64,000 bases of DNA. It comes from Novosphingobium resinovorum (GTDB lineage Bacteria > Pseudomonadota > Alphaproteobacteria > Sphingomonadales > Sphingomonadaceae). Below, one piece after another: positions 1 through 7,192 of this stretch (positions within the stretch are counted from its first letter, which is position 1; each line of letters opens with the position of its first letter). Below the pieces are notes generated by a model. That model searched no databases, was not told the DNA's origin, and worked only from the letters and a program-made list of their open reading frames with translations. Made by a program: the position numbers and the translations under genes. Location: positions 1 through 64,000 of the forward strand of contig NZ_BSFC01000015.1 of the NCBI RefSeq assembly GCF_027922145.1, given 5' to 3'.

Positions 1-2
1 GC

Positions 3-896
3 AGCGGACCTATCCCGCCGCTACCGTGGCCGACTATTCCACCGCCGTTCTCACGCATCGCGCTGTTCAGCACCGTGCACGTGCCGCTCGTCCACCCGCT
101 GTTCGCGGCCAAGGCGCTGGCCACGATCGACCACGTCTCGCACGGGCGCGCCGGTCTCAACATCGTGTGCGGCTGGAATCCGAGCGAGTTCGGCATGTTT
201 GGCATGACGCTGGACGACGAAGGCTATGCCCGCGCCGCCGAATGGCTGGATGTGATCGAGAAGCTCTACGCCGCCGATGGTCCCATCGACTTCGAAGGCC
301 GCTTCTACAAGCTGAAGCAGGCGATCACTCGCCCCGTCGCCCTGCAAAGGCCGCGCCCGGTGACGATGAACGCCGCCTTCAGCCCGCCGGGCCGCGACTT
401 CGCCGCCAATGCCTGCGACCAGCTGTTCACGACCTTCACCACGATCGAGGAAGGCAAGCGCCACATCGCCGACATCGCCACGCGCGCCGCCGCTGCCGGG
501 CGCGAGGTCGGCGTGAGCACCGTTTGCCACGTGGTGTGCCGCCCCACCGACGCTGAGGCCGAGGCCTATTACGAAGACTATGCCCTCACCAACGCCGACC
601 ACGATGGGGTCGAGCAGCATATGAGTTCAAAGCAGAAATTCTCCGGCTCGCACGATGACGAAAGCTATCGCCTCTACCGCCAGCGTTTCGCCGGCGGGGC
701 CGGCAGTTTCCCGCTGGTAGGCTCGCCCGAGACGATCGCACGGCAGATGGCCGAGATATCGCAGGCCGGCTTCTCCGCCATCGCGCTGTCGTTCGTGAAC
801 TACCGCGAGGAGTTGCCTTACTTCTGCGAGAACGTCCTGCCGCTGCTGGTCGAGATGGGTTTGCGCGAAGATGTCATGGCCGTGGAAGCGGCCTGA
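3..896 (+). CDS. LLM-class flavin-dependent monooxygenase (5' end outside window)
   Basis: Member of the bacterial-luciferase-like (LLM) flavin monooxygenase family, which uses reduced FMN and O2 on small organic substrates. The reading frame is open to the window edge; clear family sequence starts around base 50 (SRIALFSTVHVPLVHPLF) and continues with the typical HGRAGLNIVCGWNPSEFGMFG segment and, near the C-terminus, the FPLVGSPETIARQMAEI motif that precedes the last barrel strands. About 60-70 N-terminal residues are missing. The first 45 bases encode a proline-rich stretch that does not look like the family, so the true junction or quality there is uncertain. An ATG at 75 is internal, not the start. 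The stop overlaps the next ATG by one base, which implies translational coupling with the metallo-hydrolase. The substrate cannot be read from sequence. Confidence 0.85.
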   Translation, partial: SGPIPPLPWPTIPPPFSRIALFSTVHVPLVHPLFAAKALATIDHVSHGRAGLNIVCGWNPSEFGMFGMTLDDEGYARAAEWLDVIEKLYAADGPIDFEGRFYKLKQAITRPVALQRPRPVTMNAAFSPPGRDFAANACDQLFTTFTTIEEGKRHIADIATRAAAAGREVGVSTVCHVVCRPTDAEAEAYYEDYALTNADHDGVEQHMSSKQKFSGSHDDESYRLYRQRFAGGAGSFPLVGSPETIARQMAEISQAGFSAIALSFVNYREELPYFCENVLPLLVEMGLREDVMAVEAA

Positions 897-1846
897 TGCG
901 CAAGCAAGCCTTGATCGGTGGCGTGGCCCTGGTCGCCGCGATGATGGCAACGGCAATTGGCGCCGCGCCGGCACCGGCCTCGGCTCCTGACCCGAAGATG
1001 CGCAGCGCCGAAGCGGTGGCGGGCAAAGACCTCCGCGCACTTTACGATGTGCTCTGCCCCGTCGATGTCGTGCACCCGCCGGCGGAGAACGTGGCCGATC
1101 GGGCGAGCTGGTATTCGCCCCCGGCAAAGGCGTTCGACGATCTCTATTACGTCGGTCAGCAGGGCGTTTCCGCATGGGCGCTCAAGACCGACGAGGGCCT
1201 CATCCTGATCGACGCTCTGTTCGATTACTCGGTCGGTCCCGAGATCGTCGACGGGCTCAAGGCGCTCGGCCTCGATCCGGCGACGATCCGCTATGTCGTC
1301 GTCACTCATGGCCATGGTGATCACTACGGCGGCGCGCGCTACCTGCAGGACACTTACGACGCGCGGGTTGTGGCGAGCCGCAAGGACTGGGACGTGATCG
1401 CGCAGACCACCCGCTGGACCGATCCCAAACCTCGCCGCGACATCGTTGTCGATGGGGCGATGGACCTGGCCCTGGGCAGGACGGTAATCAGTCTGATCGA
1501 AACGCCCGGCCACACGCCCGGCACGCTGTCGCTGCTGTTCCCCGTCCACGACGGGGCTGAGCGCCATGTCGCCGCGCTGTGGGGCGGCACCGCGTTCAAT
1601 ACCCGGACGCGCGAGCAGTACGCGGGCATGGCCGCCTCGGCCGAGCGGTTCGCGGGGCTTGCGCGCCAGCGGGGTGCGGACGTCTGGCTGTCCAACCATC
1701 CGGTGTTCGACGATACGTTCGCGAAGATCGCCGCGGAGCGGAAAGGGGCAACCTCTCCCTTCGTGACGGGCCAGGCGACGGTGCAACGGGCCTTGAAAGT
1801 GGCCGCGCAGTGCAGCCGGGTCGCCCTTGCACGCGACTACCCATAG
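896..1846 (+). CDS. Exported metallo-beta-lactamase-fold hydrolase, subclass B3-like
   Basis: A 316-residue protein with a Sec signal peptide (MRKQ, then a hydrophobic run to about residue 30). The zinc ligands of the B3 type are all visible: THGHGDHYGG (H-x-H-x-D-H, about residue 140), the histidine of ETPGHTPGT (about 205) and SNHPVFD (about 265). It is therefore a periplasmic dizinc hydrolase. B3-fold proteins include beta-lactamases and lactonases, and the neighbouring monooxygenase, dehydrogenase and DUF1080 genes make a catabolic lactone or ester substrate as likely as an antibiotic. The start ATG overlaps the upstream TGA by one base. Reading it as a resistance gene would be speculative. 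Confidence 0.85.
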   Translation: MRKQALIGGVALVAAMMATAIGAAPAPASAPDPKMRSAEAVAGKDLRALYDVLCPVDVVHPPAENVADRASWYSPPAKAFDDLYYVGQQGVSAWALKTDEGLILIDALFDYSVGPEIVDGLKALGLDPATIRYVVVTHGHGDHYGGARYLQDTYDARVVASRKDWDVIAQTTRWTDPKPRRDIVVDGAMDLALGRTVISLIETPGHTPGTLSLLFPVHDGAERHVAALWGGTAFNTRTREQYAGMAASAERFAGLARQRGADVWLSNHPVFDDTFAKIAAERKGATSPFVTGQATVQRALKVAAQCSRVALARDYP

Positions 1847-1907
1847 ACCTCGAACCGGGTGGGCCATGACCTGCCGGACGGGCCGCAAGAACAGAAACGG
1901 AGCTTCC

Positions 1908-2285
1908 ATGACTTATACGAGAACTCTCATTCGCGCGGCCGTCGTAGCCGCAGGCGCCACCTTGCTGCCGAGCGCAGCATCGGCGCAAAGCGCCCCGCCG
2001 CCGCAGTTCGCCATGTGCAAGGTCTGCCACAAGACCACCGACAAGGCTCCTTCCGCCATCGGCCCGACCCTTTGGCGCGTTGGCGGCCGCAAGGCCGGGA
2101 CGCTGCCGGGCTATGCCTACTCGCCGGCGATGAAGCAGTCGGACCTGGTGTGGGATCGCAAGACGCTGATGGCCTTCCTCGCCAAGCCGCGCACCGTCGT
2201 GCCGGGGACCAAGATGGCCTATGCCGGGACCTCCGACCCCAAGGCGGCCGCCGCGCTTGCGGACTACCTGCTGGGGCTCAAGTGA
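1908..2285 (+). CDS. Class I c-type cytochrome
   Basis: A 125-residue exported mono-haem cytochrome c. The signal peptide covers residues 1-26 (ends SAASAQS). The haem site is CKVCH at residues 37-41 and the likely axial methionine is M103 in PGTKMAYAG, the normal layout for cytochrome c2/c552 types. A longer in-frame extension to 1827 exists, but ATG 1908 gives a proper signal peptide. It lies three genes before a GMC dehydrogenase and just before that enzyme's small subunit, so it most likely carries electrons from that dehydrogenase to the respiratory chain. Its stop overlaps the GTG start of the next gene. Confidence 0.9.
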   Translation: MTYTRTLIRAAVVAAGATLLPSAASAQSAPPPQFAMCKVCHKTTDKAPSAIGPTLWRVGGRKAGTLPGYAYSPAMKQSDLVWDRKTLMAFLAKPRTVVPGTKMAYAGTSDPKAAAALADYLLGLK

Positions 2286-3184
2286 CCGTGCGCCGGATCG
2301 CCACCCTGCTGGTCGGCCATGCTACCCTAGCAGCCATGCCGGCGCTCGCCGCTCCCGATAAGGACGGGGTCGAGATGCGCGAGATATCGCCGGGTCTCAC
2401 CTTGCCGTTCCGCGCGCTCGCGCCCGGATTGCCGCCGGTGCCGGACTACGGCAAAGCCAAGGCACCGCCGCTGCCGGTCGCCATTCCCGAGGGCTTCACG
2501 CCAATTTTCAACGGTCGTGACCTCGCCGGATGGCACGTCAGCAAGACATCCCGCCACGGCACCGCACCCGTCTTCGAGGTGCGTCAGGGCATCCTCATGG
2601 GCATGCAGAGCGCCCCGGGCCAGGGCGGCCAGTTGGTCACCGATCGCAAGTACCGCAATTTCGAACTCTCTTTCGACTTCAAGCCGGACTGGAGTGCTGA
2701 CAGCGGCGTATTCTTCCGCACCACCGAAGAAGGCGCTGGCTATCAAGTCACGCTCGACTACGTTTCGAGCGACCGCGCCTACACGGCCGGGCCGGGGTTG
2801 AACCTGGGCAGTTTCATCGGTGAAGGCGGCGTCCAGGTGGGTGAGGTCCCGGCGACCTCGCCCAAGCTCGATCCCGCGCAGGCGGCGGCGAAACCGCAAC
2901 CCGACTATGCGCATCCGCCGATCGAGCCGGTTCCCGACTTCTGGAAGCGGGAGCAATGGAACCACGTCCGGATCCGCGTGGCCGGAGATGTCCCCCATGT
3001 AACGGTGTGGATCAACGGCACGCAAGTGAGCGACACCACCGACACCGCCAACCATGCGGTCGGGGGAATGGTGGCGGGACCGATCGCGCTGCAGGTCCAT
3101 GGCGGCTGGCAGCGCTGGCGGCCGGGCGACGTGCTGCGCTGGCGCAACATCGCGATCCGCGAACTGCCCAAGGACGCGAAGTAA
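2282..3184 (+). CDS. DUF1080 (3-keto-disaccharide hydrolase family) exported protein
   Basis: A 300-residue protein. I start it at GTG 2282, which overlaps the upstream stop and gives a signal peptide ending at about residue 24 (AMPALAA). A single DUF1080/LamG-like jelly roll covers about residue 70 to the end: GFTPIFNGRDLAGW opens it, followed by FELSFDFKPDWSADSGVFFR and the YQVTLDY strand. DUF1080 proteins include 3-keto-glycoside hydrolases that cleave glycosides first oxidised at C3. The adjacent GMC oxidoreductase, subunit 3 and cytochrome c fit exactly such an oxidise-then-cleave route. The precise substrate is unknown. Confidence 0.8.
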   Translation: MTVRRIATLLVGHATLAAMPALAAPDKDGVEMREISPGLTLPFRALAPGLPPVPDYGKAKAPPLPVAIPEGFTPIFNGRDLAGWHVSKTSRHGTAPVFEVRQGILMGMQSAPGQGGQLVTDRKYRNFELSFDFKPDWSADSGVFFRTTEEGAGYQVTLDYVSSDRAYTAGPGLNLGSFIGEGGVQVGEVPATSPKLDPAQAAAKPQPDYAHPPIEPVPDFWKREQWNHVRIRVAGDVPHVTVWINGTQVSDTTDTANHAVGGMVAGPIALQVHGGWQRWRPGDVLRWRNIAIRELPKDAK

Positions 3185-3185
3185 C

Positions 3186-3776
3186 ATGGACCGTCGGCTG
3201 TTCCTCGTCTCGGGCCTGTTCGCCGCCTCGCTTTCGCTGAGCGGTGCGCGGGCGGCATGGGCTGCACCCGCGCCTGCGGCAAGCGCCCTGACGGCGCCGC
3301 AGATGCGATTCCTGTCCGCCTTTTGCGACACCATCATCCCGGCCACGGATACCCCCGGGGCCCTGGCCGCCGGCGTGCCCGCCTTCATTGACCGTATTGC
3401 CGTGCGCGCCAGCGACGAAGCGCAGATCGCCGCCTTGCGCACCTCTATCGACGGGCTGGAGCGGGTGCTCGACACGGCTGCGGGTCGGCCCTTCGCGGCG
3501 GCCCCCGCGCCCGTGCGGCACACCGTCCTTGCACAAGTTGACGCCGCCTCGATGCTGGGCCGCAAGGATTGCCGCGTGCCCGCCACCAGCGCGGACGATG
3601 CCGATGGAGCAACCTACCGGCTGCTCAAGGCTATCACGGTCTGGGGCTTCTATACATCCGAAGCCGGTGGCTCGCAGGACCTGCGCTTCGAACTGGTGCC
3701 CGGCGGCTATGCGCCCGATATCGAGCTTGCCGCCGACTGGCGAAACTACTGCAACGAAACGGTGCTTGGCCAATGA
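3186..3776 (+). CDS. Gluconate 2-dehydrogenase subunit 3 family protein
   Basis: A 196-residue small subunit of a membrane or periplasmic GMC-type dehydrogenase. The N-terminus MDRRLFLVSGLFAASLSL resembles a twin-arginine leader, as is common for this family, which pilots the FAD subunit across the membrane. The family core is visible at LTAPQMRFLSAFCDTIIPAT (residues about 38-57) and in the C-terminal VWGFYTSEAGG segment. The stop overlaps the GMC start by 4 bases (ATGA), so the two subunits are translationally coupled. Together with the cytochrome c it completes a three-component sugar or alcohol dehydrogenase. Confidence 0.88.
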   Translation: MDRRLFLVSGLFAASLSLSGARAAWAAPAPAASALTAPQMRFLSAFCDTIIPATDTPGALAAGVPAFIDRIAVRASDEAQIAALRTSIDGLERVLDTAAGRPFAAAPAPVRHTVLAQVDAASMLGRKDCRVPATSADDADGATYRLLKAITVWGFYTSEAGGSQDLRFELVPGGYAPDIELAADWRNYCNETVLGQ

Positions 3777-5497
3777 GTATCTCGAAGGACTTCGATGCGA
3801 TCGTGATCGGCTCGGGCATCACCGGTGGCTGGGCGGCCAAGGAACTGACCCAGCGCGGCCTCAAGGTCGCGATGATCGAGCGCGGCCGCGTGGTCGAGCA
3901 CGGCACCGATTACGCAACCGAAACGCTGGCGCCCTGGGAGTTCGACTACCGCGCCCAGCGCGATCCCGCCGCCACTCATGAGGGCCTCGCCGGCTATGGC
4001 ATGAGCAACGCCAACCTCAACGGTGCGTCCTCGCTCTACCCGCTGACCCAGGCGCCGGGCTTCTTCGTGGCACCGGAGGATCATCCCTACCAGACGCCGC
4101 AGGACGCACCGTTCAACTGGACCCGCGCCTATGTGATGGGTGGCCGCTCGCTGGTTTGGGGCCGCAAGTGCTTCCGCATGAGCGACCTCGACTTCACCGC
4201 CAACAAGCTGGACGGCCATGGCACCGACTGGCCGATCCGCTACGCCGACCTTGCACCGTGGTACGACCATGTCGAAAGCTTCATCGGCGTCTCGGGCAGC
4301 ACCGAGGGGATCGCCCATCTGCCCGACGGCCAGTTCCAGCCGCCGATGGCGCTCAACCACGTCGAGCAGAAATTCAAGGAATGGATGGAGGCGCACTATC
4401 CCGGTCGCAAGTTCATTCCCAGCCGCCTCGCCAACATGACCGAGGCAAAGCCGGACGAAGGCCGCTCGAACTGCCAGTACCGTAACCTGTGCGCGCGTGG
4501 CTGTTCCTTCGGGGCCTATTTCAGCACGCAGAGTTCCACGCTCCCCGCCGCGCAGGCGACCGGGCTGCTGACGGTGCTGACCGACAGCCGCGTCGTGTCG
4601 ATCGAACACGATCCCGCAACCCGGCGCGCCAGCGGCGTGCGCATGCGCAATACCACTACCGGCGCGACCACGACGGTGACCGGGCGCACGATCTTCCTGT
4701 GCGCATCGAGCTTCAACAGCACCGCGCTGCTGTTGCAATCCACCAGCGAGGCGTTCCCCACCGGCCTTGGCAATACCAGCGACGTGCTGGGCCGCTACAT
4801 CATGGACCATGCCTCGGGCGTGCAGGTCGTCGCGCATGTGCCGGGCTATCAGGACCGCAACTACACGGGCTTCCGGCCGACCAACCATTTCATCCCGCGT
4901 TTCCGCAACGTCGGGGGCGACACCTCGCCCGCGTTCCTGCGCGGCTACGGCATCCAGCTCGACGCCGCGCGTGCCAACTGGGAAGCGGGGGCTTTCGGCG
5001 CGGGCATCGGTGACGACCTCAAGCGCAAGGCCCGCCAGCGCGGCGACTGGCGCCTGCGCTTCAACCTGTTCGCCGAGACTTTGCCCGATGCCGAAAACCG
5101 CCTGACGCTGGACCCCGCGGCTCGCGACAAGGACGGTATCGCGCAAATCCGCGTCGCCCTGCGCTTCGGCGCCAACGAGCGCAAGTTGCTGGACGACGCC
5201 ATCGCGCAAAGCGTCGAGATGGCCGAGGGCTTCGGCGCCACGGTCGTCTCCCGTCCCGGCGAGGGTTATGCGATCAAGGGCGCCATCCACGAGATGGGCG
5301 GTGTGCGCATGGGCCGCGATCCGGCCACCTCGATGCTCAACGGCTTCAACCAGATGCATGCGGTCGAAAATGTATTCGTGACCGATGGATCGGCGATGGC
5401 GTCAAGCGCCTGGCAGAACCCTTCACTCACCTACATGGCGATGACCGCGCGGGCTGCCGCATATGCGGTCGACGAGATCAAGCAAGGGAAAATCTAG
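3773..5497 (+). CDS. GMC family oxidoreductase (FAD dehydrogenase subunit)
   Basis: A 574-residue flavoprotein. The ADP-binding motif is at residues 9-20 (VIGSGITGGWAA) and ends in the acidic residue of AMIERG. The C-terminal GMC signature includes HEMGGVRMG and NPSLTYMAMTARAA, with the N-P catalytic region preserved. It has no signal peptide, which agrees with Tat export by hitch-hiking on the subunit 3 partner encoded just upstream. The family includes gluconate 2-, sorbitol and glucoside 3-dehydrogenases. Given the DUF1080 gene in the same run, glucoside 3-dehydrogenase-like activity is my best inference. Last gene of the run; insertion-sequence debris follows. Confidence 0.9.
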   Translation: MSISKDFDAIVIGSGITGGWAAKELTQRGLKVAMIERGRVVEHGTDYATETLAPWEFDYRAQRDPAATHEGLAGYGMSNANLNGASSLYPLTQAPGFFVAPEDHPYQTPQDAPFNWTRAYVMGGRSLVWGRKCFRMSDLDFTANKLDGHGTDWPIRYADLAPWYDHVESFIGVSGSTEGIAHLPDGQFQPPMALNHVEQKFKEWMEAHYPGRKFIPSRLANMTEAKPDEGRSNCQYRNLCARGCSFGAYFSTQSSTLPAAQATGLLTVLTDSRVVSIEHDPATRRASGVRMRNTTTGATTTVTGRTIFLCASSFNSTALLLQSTSEAFPTGLGNTSDVLGRYIMDHASGVQVVAHVPGYQDRNYTGFRPTNHFIPRFRNVGGDTSPAFLRGYGIQLDAARANWEAGAFGAGIGDDLKRKARQRGDWRLRFNLFAETLPDAENRLTLDPAARDKDGIAQIRVALRFGANERKLLDDAIAQSVEMAEGFGATVVSRPGEGYAIKGAIHEMGGVRMGRDPATSMLNGFNQMHAVENVFVTDGSAMASSAWQNPSLTYMAMTARAAAYAVDEIKQGKI

Positions 5498-5796
5498 CTA
5501 TTGTTTCAATGCATTAGGGTGATATTTTTGCTGTATATCTTACTTCTACGCCCCCCAAAAGCATACGTTTGGGTTGCCCACCAGCCCTTGCCTAACTTGA
5601 ATCAGCAAACTCATCACTGACGCGATGCCTTATCAGGTACCGATCTTAGTCTGTTCATTCCTCACTCTAAGTTGCTCGCGAAGGTCAGGATTGTCCGAAA
5701 CCGACCCAGGCTGTGCGGAAACGTCTTCGCTGTCGTGGTCGATGGATGTCGTCCCAGGCCGAGTTTACGCGACGTTGTCTTAGCTGGCGATTGGTC

Positions 5797-5985
5797 TCAG
5801 CAAATTGCGGGTCTCATGACGTTGAGAGCGCGAGTGAGGTTGTAGGCGAGGACGTGGAGGGCCATTCGCGACTTGAGGATGCCAAAGAGATGCCCGACAG
5901 TCTGGCACCGGATGCGCATAGCGTCCGGATTAGCATCGAGCCGGTGCTGCATCTGTGCATGACCATAAGGGCGAAGATGGTCCAT
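5797..5985 (-). pseudogene. IS1182-family transposase remnant (C-terminal piece)
   Basis: The minus strand encodes about 60 residues that match the C-terminal end of IS1182-type transposases: RLDANPDAMRIRCQTVGHLF followed by ALHVLAYNLTRALNVM. The roughly 15 residues that normally sit between these blocks (the G-ATHFL-TKTL-TE region) are missing, so the piece carries an internal deletion as well as lacking its N-terminal two thirds. Translation of the minus strand below 5797, past an in-frame stop, still looks like the family tail. The rest of 5498-6260 contains no gene that I recognise. Base composition is less GC-rich than the neighbours, as expected of mobile DNA. Confidence 0.6.
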
Positions 5986-6260
5986 ACAGGACCGCCTTTT
6001 CCGGTATTCGATTTAGAATTAAGGCTTGATACCGATCCATAGATACCTCTGCGCGGGAACGATTAGGCAGAATGATGGCTATGTTTGAACAGAGCTCAGT
6101 ATCGGAGCGGATCTGAGCGGGTACCGAAGTCCTGAAGACTATGTGCGGCAAGCGGCATGAATCCGGGGTGATACTGGTGAAACACTCTAGGCTCAGGGCC
6201 TATTAAATTGGTTGCGAGGATGGGATAGGTTGGTTCAATGGTTGCGTGAGAGACGTCGCC

Positions 6261-6885
6261 ATGAGTGATCTGCTCTGGCTGTCGGAGGCGCAGAAGCGCC
6301 GGATCGAGCCGTATTTCCCGCTGTCGCACAGCGTGCCACGGGTCGATGATCGTCGGATCATCAGTGGTATTATCTTCGTGATCAGGAATAGCCCGGGATG
6401 GCGCGATGTGCCCGCTGATTATGGACCTCCCAAGACGATCTATAACCGCTTCATCCGGTGGAGCAGGCTTAGCGTATTCAACAAGATCTTCGCGGCTCTT
6501 TCGGCCAAAGCCGGCAAGCCCGACCAGTTGGTGATCGACGCGACCCATCTCAAGGCGCATCGTGCGGCAGCCAGCGTGCTCAAAAAGGGGCTGTTCCCGA
6601 CGTATCGGAGGCACCAAAGGCAGTCTGAACTCGGAGCTCCATGCCGTCTGCGACGGTCAGGGAAGACCGCTGGTCATGCTGCTGAGCGAAGGATAGATGA
6701 GCGACTATGAAGGCGCTGCCCTGATGCTCGACGCCTTGCCCAAAGCCGATGCACTGCTCGGCAATCGAGGCTACGATGCCGACTGGTTTCGCAAGGCGCT
6801 CGCGGAGCGCGGCATCACCGCCTGCATCCCGTCAAAGAGAAACCGGAAACCGACTCTTCAGACCCTGTCGTTCACAGACGGGTAG
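6261..6885 (+). pseudogene. IS5-family (IS427-like) transposase, frameshifted and truncated
   Basis: The first part from ATG 6261 (LLWLSEAQKRRIEPYFPLSH) and the DDE-region segment DQLVIDATHLKAHRAAAS are typical of IS5/IS427 transposases. At about 6597-6600 the frame changes; the family normally reads FPRRIGRTKGG here, which suggests loss of two bases. The continuing frame then carries a TAG stop at 6694-6696 where the family has Gln. The third piece, from 6697 (SDYEGAALMLDALPKADALLGNRGYDAD), stops after NRKPT and lacks the last 50 or so residues. With three lesions the element is dead. GGGCCTATTAAATTGG near 6195 may be part of its left end; no right end was found. Confidence 0.8.
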
Positions 6886-7192
6886 AGGAATGGTTAGTAA
6901 GTCGCACATCGTCTAGCAGGTGTTCGATCGCAGTGCGCTGCGCATCGGTGCCACCAATCCTGACGTCCCCATTGCAATGAGGTAAGTCATCGTGTCTCGC
7001 ACGATAACCTTACCAAGCGCCCGCCGCCGTATCTGCAAGATATAGCGCGTCCAAGAGACAAACTTATTTGAAACCGTCCAGAACTGATACCCCTTCCTCG
7101 AAAGGCGTGTGCCATCAGCACCGGGAACACTCACGGGCAATAGCCGGGCGCCTTGCGCCTGACGCCGTGAGAGACACCTGGGAAGGAAGACA
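6886..7192. other. Intergenic: no gene recognised
   Basis: About 300 bases between the broken transposase and the TonB receptor. Short minus-strand reading frames here have no recognisable family features. The last 20 bases hold a good Shine-Dalgarno sequence (GAAGGAAG) for the receptor at 7193. The upstream promoter must lie here unless transcription comes from IS sequence. Confidence 0.5.

Noticed and set aside
896..1846. Antibiotic-resistance metallo-beta-lactamase
   Set aside because: Zinc ligands are B3-like, but the catabolic context and shared fold with lactonases do not allow a resistance call from sequence alone.
5498..6260. Short frames at 5713-6042 and 5930-6151
   Set aside because: No family features; they overlap IS debris.
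6582..6590. Programmed frameshift at the A5G4 run of the IS5-type transposase
   Set aside because: The frame change lies later, at about 6597, and fits a two-base deletion; an extra in-frame stop and a missing C-terminus show the gene is dead anyway.
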